Shown here: one piece after another, positions 12,228 to 23,083 of the stretch
Position numbering within the stretch: the first letter of the stretch is position 1
How the letters are laid out: every line of letters begins with the position of its first letter
Assembly (NCBI GenBank): GCA_026936325.1
Contig: JAPTHN010000007.1
Coordinates: 15,622,337 to 15,686,336, forward strand
Direction of reading: 5' to 3'
DNA: 64,000 nucleotides
From: Platynereis dumerilii
Taxonomy: Eukaryota; Annelida; Polychaeta; Phyllodocida; Nereididae
Position numbers and translations under genes: made by a program
The notes under the pieces: generated by a model
Databases searched by the model: none
What the model was told of the DNA's origin: nothing
The model's input: only the letters and a program-made list of their open reading frames with translations

Positions 12228-13572
12228 CTAGAGACCGGGTAACCGCGAAGCGGTGACAAAACTTCACCGCCTATAATCGGGGTGTTATTGGTACAATGTA
12301 ACTAAAGTAAGGGTATTAGGTTATGGGTCCGACTCCAAGCAATCTTTCAGAGCCACTTTCAGCCCTCAAAATCAATTTCCTGTGACGGGGCGATTTTTTC
12401 TTGAAAAATGCAAAAACGGAGGTTTTTGGCAATTTGGGGGCTCAGAAATGATGCGATTTTCATCATTTTTGCAGGAAATGCTGCTCTACTAGTGAGGATT
12501 AGTAATGTGTCAAGACATTCGGCCCGAGTACGTTCAGGTTGATTCTGACCGGAAGGCCCATTTTCCTATCTTTTAGCATGCGAATGCCGTAATGGACCCA
12601 CATAGGCCTATGCAAAGGCCTAGAATCACAAAACCATGCAATTCTAGGGGGAAGGGATCCAGAAAGGCATTGAACTGCCACCGGCACCCCCACAATGCGG
12701 TGTTTCAGCTTTTCCCGCCAAAAATATGCGGTTTTTCTGTTTTGACCTGTTTCCGGGGCAATCCCGGTCCATGTCACAGCCATAGTGATGCTAATCTACT
12801 CCATTCTAACCAATTTCCATGCTATTTACTGGCCTGCAGCCTCAACTTCAAAGTTCACCTGCATTAAGTCAGCCAATCACAGCACAGCTTTTTGTTTACT
12901 GCGGGACTCGAAACCATAAGACATGTGTCGTCTGCTAGAATGGAGTCTTCTGCAAGTATTTCAGCTTGCAGGTTGCTTATATAACATAGAGAAGGCTTGA
13001 ATTAGGTATATTTTGGCTTTCTACAGTATTAGACCACAGGAGTTTCAGCAAAAAGCATAATTCAAAGGGGGGGGGGGGGGTGCACCGTAGGATAATTGCT
13101 GGTTTTGATGACGCGGTCAATATTTAAAATTATGTAACTGCATAACCAAACATGAGATCACCACAGTTATAACTTGCAGCACTGGCCCGGCCACCAAGCC
13201 AGCTTTTGGCCTCACTTTGAAAACCCTGGGGCTTACGGTTTCTGACATCTCGTGCGACAATCGCTTAGTACTAAAAATGGCCGTAGCCATCTTGGACCTG
13301 GACCTGCGTTTTCGGAAGTCTCACTTTGTAACTTGCAAAAAGCATGTGGAACCTAATAAAAGTGACAGAAACGAAAACCGGGCGTAACCGGATGAGATTT
13401 GGGCATTTCAAAAGTATGGAAAATCTGACTTCAAAGTGCTCTGCGACCTTGAAAAATGAATCAAGGTCGGCGAAACCGGGTGGGTGTCATACGGGCATGG
13501 TGGGCTTCCTTCATGAATTTTTTGAAAATTTTTCGAGGACCTTTTTTGGAAAGTACGAACGCAACTTGAATA
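12228..13572 (-). mobile_element. F2 element, copy b (1,345 bp)
   Basis: An almost exact tandem copy of 10,883-12,227. CTAG begins at 12,228 and the next CTAG at 13,573, so the junction is 3' end to 5' end with no extra DNA. Near identity implies recent tandem formation or an assembly repeat. Confidence 0.75.
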
Positions 13573-13664
13573 CTAGAAATCGTGTAACCGCGATGCGGTG
13601 ACAAAACTTCACCAATCATATAATTAATGGGTGAAATTTATGTGAGAAAACACGTAAATGATAT

Positions 13665-14525
13665 TGGACATGAACTTGAACATGAACTCGAACATAAACT
13701 TGCACATAAACTTGTACATGCAATTGCATGCGTCTTGCACATGTTACATAACACGCAATATCACACAATATCACATGCAATATTATGCAATATCAAATGT
13801 AAAGTTACATGTAATGTATTAAACATACAATATCACTTGCAATATCATGCAAAATCATATCACATGTAATATTAATTTATCACCTGTAATTTTGCATGTT
13901 ACTTAGAATGTACATAGTGTGCACAGATAATTATGGAAGTACTTATAAACTATCTGTCTGTGGACTAGTTGTGATGTGACAGATAGTCAGCAGACAGATA
14001 AACCCTTACTGTAACATGTCAATCGGTTTGTGGCCATACACTGACTGATTCGCTAACTAATTCGCTGACTGATACACTGACTGATACACTGACTGATACA
14101 CTGACTGATACACTGACTGATACACTGTATGATACACTGACTGATACACTGACTGATACACTGACTGATACAAAGATATTTTACCAAAAACATGTAATTT
14201 TGAGGGTTGGGCGTTCTTTTAAACCATCAGAGTTACAAGAAAACATTCAGAGAATGAAAACTAGAGGAAAATTAGAGCTTGCCGAATATTATATACAGAA
14301 AATTACATGGACCAGTACATGGACCAGTACATGGACCAGTACATGGACCAGTACATGGACCAGTACATGGACCAGTACATGGACCAGTACATGGACCAGT
14401 ACATGGTACTACATGCTACTACATTGACCAGCGCATTGACCATGCATCAACCAGTACATCAACCAGTACATCAACCAGTGCATCAACAGGAACATCAATC
14501 AGTAAATCAACAGTACATCAACCTT
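13665..14525. repeat. Series of distinct 12-bp tandem arrays
   Basis: CATGAACTTGAA-like units lie at about 13,668-13,730, CTGACTGATACA units at about 14,041-14,172, ACATGGACCAGT units (about nine) at 14,305-14,408 and ACATCAACCAGT units at about 14,444-14,525. All share a 12-bp period but not sequence. They sit near the CTAG end, the place the 13-bp array occupies in F1. Between about 13,740 and 13,960 is a run of degenerate CAATATCA-type words. Confidence 0.85.
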
Positions 14526-15545
14526 GGAATTTTAGGAATGCATTGGCTAAGATACTTCTAGTCCTGAAAACAAATAGAAATGACTGCAATTTCTGAAAAC
14601 ATACATTTTTCAGGGTGTGGCGATCTTTTTAACCATCAGTGATACAAGAAATTGTTCAAATAAAGAAACTAGAGGAGAATTTGTGCTTTCCAAATCTATT
14701 TTCAGTTTCTCTGTAACTTTATTAGGACCGGAGATAAGGCCGATTGAAATTATGGTACAATTCAGAAATGTGGACTTCAGAAATTTCTGAAAAAATGTAG
14801 TTTTTCACTTAAAATTAACTCTAGAACCAAAACGGTTCAATGGAAACATATATAACTTGGCAGGATTATGTGAACGAAAGATGAAAGTATGCTCAAATAG
14901 CTTCATTGAAATAAAATGATTATTTCCTTGTCAAAATGGTGATAAATTGGGAAAATTTGACAAAAAACATGAATTTTTCAGGATCCGGCGATCTTTTTAA
15001 CCGTCATAGCTAAGATAAAATGTTCAAATATCCCAGCTAGAGGTGAATAGGGGCTTTTAGGATCTGTTTTCAGATTTTATGTAACTTAAATAGGACCGGA
15101 GATACAGCGTTTTGAAATGATGGTACAACTCAGAAATATGGCCTTCAAGATATTCCTGAAAATATGAAGATTAAACTTGAAATCACTCTAAAACCAAAAC
15201 GATTCAATGGAGATATATATAACTTGGCAGACTTATGTATATAGAAGTTAGAAATATGTCTAGACATGTTCATCACAAAGGAATGATTCCTTCCCTGTCA
15301 AAAGATTGATATATTGTGAAATTTTGACAAAAAAGATGAAATTTTGAGGGTCCGGCGATCTTTTTAACCGTCGGAGCCACGACAAAACATTCAAAAACAA
15401 AAACTAGAAGAGAATTTGGCCTTTCCAAATCTGTTTTCAGATTATCTGTAACTTAATTAGGACCGGAGCTATGGCCGATTGAAATAACGCTATTATTGAG
15501 AAATGTAAAAAAACTATCGTAAATTTTTCCTTCATTTTTTGACCT
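14183..15545. repeat. Degenerate ~365-417-bp tandem repeats
   Basis: The word CGATCTTTTTAACC and its surroundings recur at about 14,200 (diverged), 14,617, 14,985 and 15,355. Each is followed by a CTAGAGG/CTAGAAG word, GTAACTTAATTAGGACCGGA-like sequence and GACAAAAAA(C/G)ATGAA. Four units are visible; similarity is moderate, so the array is old. Confidence 0.7.
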
Positions 15546-16667
15546 TGTGACCTTTACGGTGTGACGTAGGTCAATCCGAGGACCTCCAAAATTTACACAA
15601 TGCCTCTAGGCTATTATAGCAAGTGTGTCTGGCATTTTTGTAACAATAGCTTGCTTTCTTGTCTGTTTAAAAAAATCACATGTCAAAAAAGTACAATTTT
15701 TTGTCATATTTGACCTTGAATTTGACCTTGAAAATCATTTTCTAGGTCAAAATCAATCTGATATTCAGAATGGAAATGTATGAAAAAGGGGGGGTCAGTT
15801 CATTATAGTAACTCTCTCAGATCGATATTTCTATGTCAAATACGCGATAATTTGTCATTTTTCAACATTCTCCGGTTTGCGATATTTGGAATTTTGTGGA
15901 AAAGTAAAGTAAAATGTTACAGGTCTTTGGATCACATATTCCTAATGTACATATTTTTGTCTGTCCGGAGAAAATTTATGAAACCGATATCATGAAAAAA
16001 ACATAATTTTCAGAATTTTTGAAAATAAGCATTTTTTGCACTTTGAAGAGCCAAATGACCTTGAAAAATGAAGTCAAGGTCAAATTTGAAGGTGGGTATG
16101 GGGGTTTTGGGGGCTACTTTGGGGGGGTTCACTATACATTGTTATGGCCTAAAATCGATATTTCAAGGTGAGATACCCAAGGTCACCTGTTTTGCAATGC
16201 GGTCAATCTTTAAAATTACATAACTCAAAAACTAAGCATGGGACCATCATAAAGGTGAGTCACTGCAATGCGTAAGTCATTTGGGCAACTTTTGGGGTCA
16301 TGCATGTAACTCTGTGACTTGCGGATTCTGACTTCCCGTGCCGACACCTCTGGGAGTAAAATGGCACCTGTACAATAGTGACCTTGACCTACTTTCTTGA
16401 AATTGGGTCAGATTATGTAATTTACATGTAAGACATGTAATTTAAATGGAAAATGAAATTTGCTTGTTATTACATGTGATAGAGTAAATTAAAGTAAATG
16501 AAAAAACCAATTTTGAAGTGGCCTGTGACCTTGAAAAATAAGTCAAGGTCACCGAAACCGGGTGAGTGTAATTAGGTCATGAAACACCATGTATGTGATT
16601 TTTTTGAGATTTTTTGGAAGAAATTTTTGTCTGGAAAAATAATAATAAAAAGAAATACGAAAACAAG

Positions 16668-16823
16668 AAACTTCACCTATGTAATAGGTGAAGTTTAATA
16701 AGAATAAGAATAAGAATAATAATATTAACAAAAACAAATAGAATTTACCATAGGTAAATTCTTAATAATAAAAGGTAAAAGAACAATATCAATATAATCC
16801 CCCGCAAGCGGCGGGGGATTATA
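16668..16823. repeat. Stack of three family-specific right-end hairpins
   Basis: Three perfect hairpins lie in 156 bp. The F2 one is AAACTTCACCTA-TGTAA-arm at 16,668-16,696. The F1 one is GAATTTACC-ATA-arm at 16,741-16,761. The F3 one is ATAATCCCCCGC-AAGCG-arm at 16,794-16,822, plus one flanking pair. Each has A-rich DNA on its left. The F1 and F3 hairpins here have no element body attached, so they look like solo ends. The cluster is duplicated at 26,527-26,682. Confidence 0.8.
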
Positions 16824-16824
16824 A

Positions 16825-16857
16825 CTAGTATAACTGATATTGCCGTACGGCAATATC
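16825..16857 (-). other. F3 terminus with Helitron 3'-end signature
   Basis: A perfect 22-bp palindrome, then 7 nt and CTAG next to TT on the minus strand. It is present again at 18,156-18,188 and 26,684-26,716. Confidence 0.7.
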
Positions 16858-17054
16858 GGATAATCCCCCGCGCCCCCCCTGTCTCCCCTGCCCTGCATAC
16901 TCCCTCTTTCCAGTTCATGTCCTTCATGATGAATTCTTAAAACCATGTATGAATGTAGCAATCTTGTTGGTGCATATGCCTATCAAAAGTCGAGGCAGCC
17001 AGACACACCTGTTGTGGTCAAGCATACCACCCTGCAAGCAATGCATATTGAGTA

Positions 17055-17074
17055 AACCCTAACCCTAACCCTAA
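17055..17074. repeat. Interstitial telomere-type repeat (CCCTAA)3
   Basis: AACCCTAACCCTAACCCTAA lies inside F3 copy a and in its duplicate at about 26,914-26,933. It is absent from F3 copy b. It matches the common animal telomere unit. Confidence 0.8.
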
Positions 17075-18155
17075 TGGCCTGTTGCAGGCAAGCCATAAGA
17101 GTTGCATGGTTGTGTCTACATGGAAAAATTGGGCAAAAAATTAGCAACATGTCATTTGAGTTTTAACTGATTTGAAATATGCACTTAGTAGCTATAATTG
17201 AATATATGAAATCATATATGTAAAATAGGTTATTAGAATGAGGTCCATGCCCTTAGAGAACAGATAAGGCCATAATTTTACACATCTTTTAGTGTTAATT
17301 TCATAAGATTTGGATAGTTAGAAGCTGAGCAATCTAAAGTTGAAATTTGAATTTAAAAAAATTCTCTAGGAAAAACCATTTGATGTAGGCAAATTTCCTT
17401 TGAGGACAGTATGTAGGCCTAACAGAGGTATATATAAAAAAATATTTACGAACATCCAAGAAGAACTTCATAGATTTTTTAGCCAAAAATGTTTTGAAAG
17501 GCGCAAAAAGTGACATGAAATTTTCAATGTCTGACGCGATTCTACGCCGCGCGTCTGACACCATCATGCTATACATCATTGGAAAGCTGACAAACAGACC
17601 TTTCTTGTGATATGTCAAACTTTGTTGTAGCTTAAATAGGGACCGAGATATGGCCACTTGAAAATTGCATTTTTGGACGTCCGTAGCGCCAAGACCGTTG
17701 GTCCGAGCGGTCCGTAACTTTGTGAAGTTGGTACACTGTGACACATCTGTATGTTCACCTATTTTCAGCTCTCTAAGAGCATTCCTTCCCTGTTTTTCAA
17801 AAAAATTTCAGTCAATTTTCGGGATATCCAATTTTCAAAAAATCATATCTTGAAATGTGTTCATAAAATCTCCACGAGACGCCTTTCTGCACTGGAGACT
17901 TTGTCAAGGTATCTTACAAAAAATCAACAGGTCTCAGTTATGCTTAGGTTCTCAGAAACCTGCGCCGGAAATTTTTTTTATATTTTCCTCATAACTCATA
18001 AGCGTCATGAAATTTGATCATGAAATTTCGTGAAAAGTAGCACGCAATGGAGTCGCATATTACCCTTGACTTGCAAGACAGTATCTGTAATACTTTTGAA
18101 GTAATCACAATTTTTCTGAGCTGAATAATAATAAGAATAAGAATAATAAGAATAA

Positions 18156-19662
18156 CTAGTATAACTGATATTGCCGTACGGCAATATCGGATAATCCCCC
18201 GCAGGCCCCGTATGACCCCCAGGCCTGTATACTCTTCTTTTTCAATTCATGTCCATTATTTGTGTGTATGCTCATACTATTAAGGTGTTTCAGTGCATTA
18301 ATATAGGACATATATGCCTTTTCACGCAACGCTTACAAAGGCCTTTCCCTTCAACGTGTATCATTCCCCTGTCATGATAGGCGTAAGCCTGTACCTTATT
18401 GTTGATGCGCGTGTTTGAGTGTGCTGCTCTTTGCATGGCATAATGCTGGTGCTGGGGAGCAAAACCTGGCAGTGAGGCAGAATAGTCCCGACAGCAGACT
18501 AAGATGCATCTGTGAACGATTTTTGTACTTTATTTTACCAGCAAAGTATTGGAGATAGGAGGATGTCCTTATATCACAAAATAGGCCAAAAAATTAGCAA
18601 CATGTACATTGAGTTTTAAGTGATTTGAAATAATAATTCACAAGATATAATTGAATATATAAAATCATTTATGTTAAATTGGCTATGAGTAATAAGTAAA
18701 TGCCCTTGGAGGACAGTGCAGCCCATAATTTTACGCATCTTTTGGTATTAATTTCATGAAATTTGAATGAGTAGAAGCAGAGCAATGTGCATTTCAATTT
18801 TGAATTTCAAAAAATTCTCTTGGAAAAACAATTTGATGCAGGCAAATATCCTTTGTGGACAGTATGGAGGCATAACCAGGGAGTAATTAAAAAAATATTC
18901 ATCAACATTCACAAAGAACTTCATTGATTTTTCTGCCTAAAACGTTTCGAAGGGCTCAAAAAGTGACAACAAATTTTCAATGTCTGACGCGATTCTACGC
19001 CGCGCATCTGAGACTATAATGCTATACACCATTGGAAAGCTGAGAAACAGACCTTTCTTGTGATATGTCAAACTTTGTTGTAGCTTAAATAGGGACCGAG
19101 ATATGGCCACTTGAAAGTTGCGTTTTTGGACGTCCGTAGCGCCAAGACCGTTGGTCCGAGCGGTCCGTAACTTTGTGAAGTTGGTACACTGTGGTACATC
19201 TGTATGTTCACCTATTTTCAGCTCTCTAAGAGCATTCCTTCCCTGTTTTTCAACAAAATTTTGGTCAGTTTTCGGGATATCCAATTTTCAAAAAATCATA
19301 TCTTGAAATGTGTTCATGAAATCTCCACGAGACGCCTTTCTGCACTGGAGACTTTGTCAAGGTATCTTATAAAAAATCAACAGGTCTCAGTTATGCTTAG
19401 GTTCTCAGAAACCTGCGCCGGAAATTTGTTTTATATTTTCCTCATAACTGATAAGCATCATGAAATTTGATCATGAAATTTCGTATGAAGTAGCGCGCAA
19501 TGGAGTCACATATTGTGTTTGAGGTTTCAGAATGTTATCTCTAATAGTTTTGCAGTAATCACAGTTTTCCTGAGCTGAATAATAATAAGAATAATAATAA
19601 TAATAAAACGAACAATATCAATATAATCCCCCGCAAGCGGCGGGGGATTATAATAATAATAA
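18156..19662 (-). mobile_element. F3 element, copy b
   Basis: CTAG at 18,156 with the same 22-bp palindrome (18,167-18,188). The body is clearly homologous to copy a but diverged. It is complete to the right-end F3 hairpin (arms about 19,622-19,634 and 19,640-19,652), followed by AAT units and CTAG of F1 at 19,663. This copy shows that the F3 hairpin belongs to the F3 right end. Confidence 0.75.
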
Positions 19663-22600
19663 CTAGAGAAAACGGTAATTGTCATCAGGGACAATTACAA
19701 AGAATTTACCTTTACTTTCAACTAAAGTTTGCCTGTAAATGGACAGACCAATGGACAGATGGATGCAACCGACGGACTGAGAAAACACATGGGGACTCTG
19801 TTTCCTCACCATGACTGCGACTCAGAGTCCTGACTCAGAGTCCTGACTCAGAGTCCTGACTCATATTCCTGACTCACAGTCCTGACTCACAGTCCTGGCT
19901 CACAGTCCTGACTCAAAGTCCTGACTCAGAGTCCTGACTCAGCGTCCTGACTCAGAGTCCTGACTCAGAGTCCTGATGCAGAGTCCTGACTCATAGTCCT
20001 GACTCAGAGTCCTGATGCAGAGTCCTGACACAGAGTCCTGACTCAGAGTGCTGACTCCGAGTCCTGACTCAGAGTCCTGACTCACAGGCCTGACTCAGAG
20101 TCCTGATGCAGAGTCCAGACTCAGAGTCCTGACTCAGAGTCCTGACTCAGCATCCTGACTCAGCATCCTGACTCAGAGTCCTGACGCAGAGTCCTGATGC
20201 AGAGGCCTGACTCAGCGGCCTGACTCAGAGTCGAGACTCAGAGTTCTGACTCAGATCCCTGACTCAGAGTCCTGACTCAGAGGCCCGAATCAGGGTCCTG
20301 ACTCACAGACCTGACTCACAGACCTGACTCAGAGTCCTGACCGAGGGTCCTGACTCCTAGTCCTGACTCCGAGCCCTGATTCCAAGGCCTGACTCCGAGT
20401 CCTGTCTCAGAGACCTGACTCTAAGTCCTGACTCAGTGCGTCCTGACTCAGTGAGTCCTGACTCAGCGGCCTGACTCAGAGTCCTGACTAAGACTCCTGA
20501 CACCGAGTCCAGACTCTGAGTCCTGACTCTGAGTCCTGACTCTGAGTCCTGACTCCGAGTCCTGACTCCGAGTTATGACAAAGATTCATGACTCAGAGAC
20601 CTGACTCTGAGGCCTGACTCAGTGCGTCCTGACTCAGCGGCCTGACTCAGAGTCGAGACTCAGAGTTCTGACTCAGATCCCTGATTCAGAGTCCTGACTC
20701 AGAGGCCCGACTCAGGGTCCTGACTCACAGACCTGACTCAGAGTCCTGACCGAGGGTCCTGACTCCTAGTCCTGACTCCGAGTCCTGATTCTGAGGCCTG
20801 ACTCCGAGTCCTGTCTCAGAGACCTGACTCTGAGTCCTGACTCAGTGCGTCCTGACTCAGCGGCCTGACTCAGAGTCCTGACTAAGACTCCAGACTCCGA
20901 GTCCAGACTCTGAGTCCTGACTCTGAGTCCTGACCGAGGGTCCTGACTCCTAGTCCTGACTCCGAGTCCTGATTCCGAGGCCTCACTCCGAGTCCTGTCT
21001 CAGAGTCCTGACTCACAGACCTGACTCCGAGTCCTGACTCAGATGCCTGACTCAGAGTCCTGACTCCGAGTCCTGAATCAGATGCCTGACTCCGAGACCG
21101 GACTCAGATGCCTGACTCAGAGTCCTGCCTCAGAGTGCTGACTCAGATCCCTGACTCTGAGGCCTGACTCTGAGTTCTGACTCTGAGCCCTACCTCCAAG
21201 TCCGGCCTCAGAGTCCTGCCTCAGAGGCCTGACTCAGATGCGTGACTCCAAGACCTGACTCAGATGCCTGACTCAGAGTCCTGACTCAGAGTCCTGCCTC
21301 AGATCCCGACTGAGATCCCTGACTCGGAGGCCTGACTCCGAGTCCTGACTCTGAGCCCTACTGCCAAGTCCGGCCTCAGAGTCCTGCCTCAGAGGCCTGC
21401 CTCAGATGCCTGACTCAGAGTCCTGACTCAGAGTCCTGACTCCGAGTCCTGACTCAGATGCCTGACTCCGAGACCTGACTCAGATGTCTGACTCAGAGTC
21501 CTGCCTCAGAGTCCTGACCCAAGAGTCCTGACTCTGGGACCTGACTCACAGACCTGACTCACAGACCTGACTCAGAGACCTGACTCAGTTTTCTGGCTCA
21601 CAGACCTGACTCACAGACCTGACTCACAGACCTGACTCACAGACCTGACTCAGGGACATGACTCAGAGACCTGACACAGGGCCCTGGATCAGAGTCCTGA
21701 CTACAACTCCTATCCCCAACTGCACTCGGTCATTTGAGACTGTAATGTGTATATAAACATAAGTCAGTAGCATACACTGGCCCCGTCACCTGAAACGGCT
21801 AGAACAACTTTCCAAATATGGTTAATGTATGCTAATATATGCGGCCAGCCTGCGTTGGAGTGTGAAACAGTCTCACCTGCATCATGTGAAAATGAATTTT
21901 TGGCTGAGAATTTCTTCATTTTTCTGACCTTTTGACCTTTGTTGCTTCGAGTTGACTGTACCTACAGACTTGTCATTTGCCACAACTTACCGCAAGTATT
22001 TGGTCAAGCTTGTCAATTAAAATCAAAAAAATTGGAACTTTCCTTGCTAGTTAAAAAAAATCATTTGTGAAAACGATCAATTTCCATTTCATTTTTGACC
22101 TCAAATTTGACCTTGCGGAAATTGTCACAGGTGAAAATTAATGTGCTCATGTGTTGCCAGTATGTGATCTAGGGGGGTCATTTAATTTACAGAAAGCTGT
22201 AGGAGTAATATTTCCCACTCAAATTAAATCATTTATGCAAAATGTCATGGAAGTTGCGAAGTACCACTTTTCACAATTTTTTACAAATTAAGTTGAGGAT
22301 ATGAAACAATTCTAATAGGGGCTTTTGATAACCATATTACTGACCAGTATACCTCAGCCTTTTCAGAGGATTGGTGAACTATAACATAATTTTGAGAATT
22401 TTGGAAAAAATCAACTTTTTTGACTTTGATGGCTCATATCACCTTCAAATATCACCTATAGGTCACAGTTTTTGGTCAATATAGTATTTTTGGGTAAAGT
22501 TAAGGGTAGTTCATTATACATTTTGATCACCTCAGACGATTCCTTCATCGAGATTTTACAATTACACCTAAATTTTGAACACTCAATTTTGAAAAATTGC

Positions 22601-23014
22601 CATATTTCAAAATATATTGCATCAATCCAAATGATATTACAGTCGACACTGGCCCCAGGTACTAGCTAACTGTTGCCACCATCATCATATTCATATCTAT
22701 TACGTAACTTGAGATCTCTGTGACAGACCAAAAACTGCTCATTCTGCTGTAACCCTTTACCCGTTGGACCAACTCTCATATCACTTTATACCAATACGTT
22801 CACTACAACTTTTTATCACAAGATTTTGACTTAGGACTCATTATCTTATTTAGTTTTTGAGTTATGAGCCTTCAAAGTTTACTAATTTTCGACTTTGAAC
22901 GGCTCTGTGAAAAAGACAACTGTGAAAATGACATCCAATGACCCAATTACGTAATACCCAACTACTGACCTATCAACTGAAAACACTTTCAAAGACCTAA
23001 GTCCATTTTGAATA

Positions 23015-23045
<31 letters not shown>

Positions 23046-23083
23046 GCAAAAACAAATAGAATTTACCATAGGTAAATTCTTAA
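19663..23083 (-). mobile_element. F1 element, copy 5
   Basis: Complete: CTAG end with stem-loop, 13-bp array (19,815-21,705), TATA-like GTGTATATAAACAT near 21,748, conserved head, (AAT)n and right-end hairpin at 23,059-23,079. It joins directly to CTAG of the next copy at 23,084. Confidence 0.8.
19815..21705. repeat. 13-bp satellite array E
   Basis: Mainly CTGACTCAGAGTC with CTGACTCCGAGTC, CTGACTCAGATGC and CTGACTCACAGAC variants. Internal blocks of roughly 200-400 bp are repeated, for example the CTCAGTGCGTCCTGACTCAG segments near 20,433, 20,609 and 20,834. Confidence 0.9.

Larger units (their letters stand above)
13573..16699 (-). mobile_element. F2 element, diverged long copy c
   Basis: It begins CTAG at 13,573, with the F2 stem changed to ACCGC-GAT-GCGGT, and ends with the F2 right-end hairpin at 16,668-16,696, so both ends are present. 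Inside are 12-bp arrays (13,665-14,525), four degenerate repeats of about 365-417 bp (14,183-15,545) and a tail from about 15,540. That tail is alignable to copies a and b, for example the GGTCACCGAAACCGGGTGAG region. No protein is encoded. Confidence 0.65.
16825..18155 (-). mobile_element. F3 Helitron2/HINE-like element, copy a
   Basis: CTAG at 16,825 is preceded on the minus strand by 7 nt and a perfect 22-bp palindrome (16,836-16,857, half-site GATATTGCCGT). The ATAATCCCCCGC block lies just inside. The body contains telomere-type repeats and a stretch resembling the F2c repeats (GGGACCGAGATATGGCCACT). The right side is an AAT/AAG run abutting the next CTAG. Two short overlapping open frames occur in both F3 copies but show no domain and are judged chance. 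Confidence 0.7.

Noticed and set aside
14200-14596. Overlapping plus-strand frames (MDQYMDQY, GPVHGPVH, TSTWTSTW)
   Set aside because: All three frames are open over the same 12-bp array, which shows they come from the repeat and not from coding.
17334-17744. A 136-codon minus-strand frame in F3a and its duplicate
   Set aside because: F3b keeps only a shorter, differently ending frame. Overlapping frames on the other strand are equally open, and no motif is recognisable.
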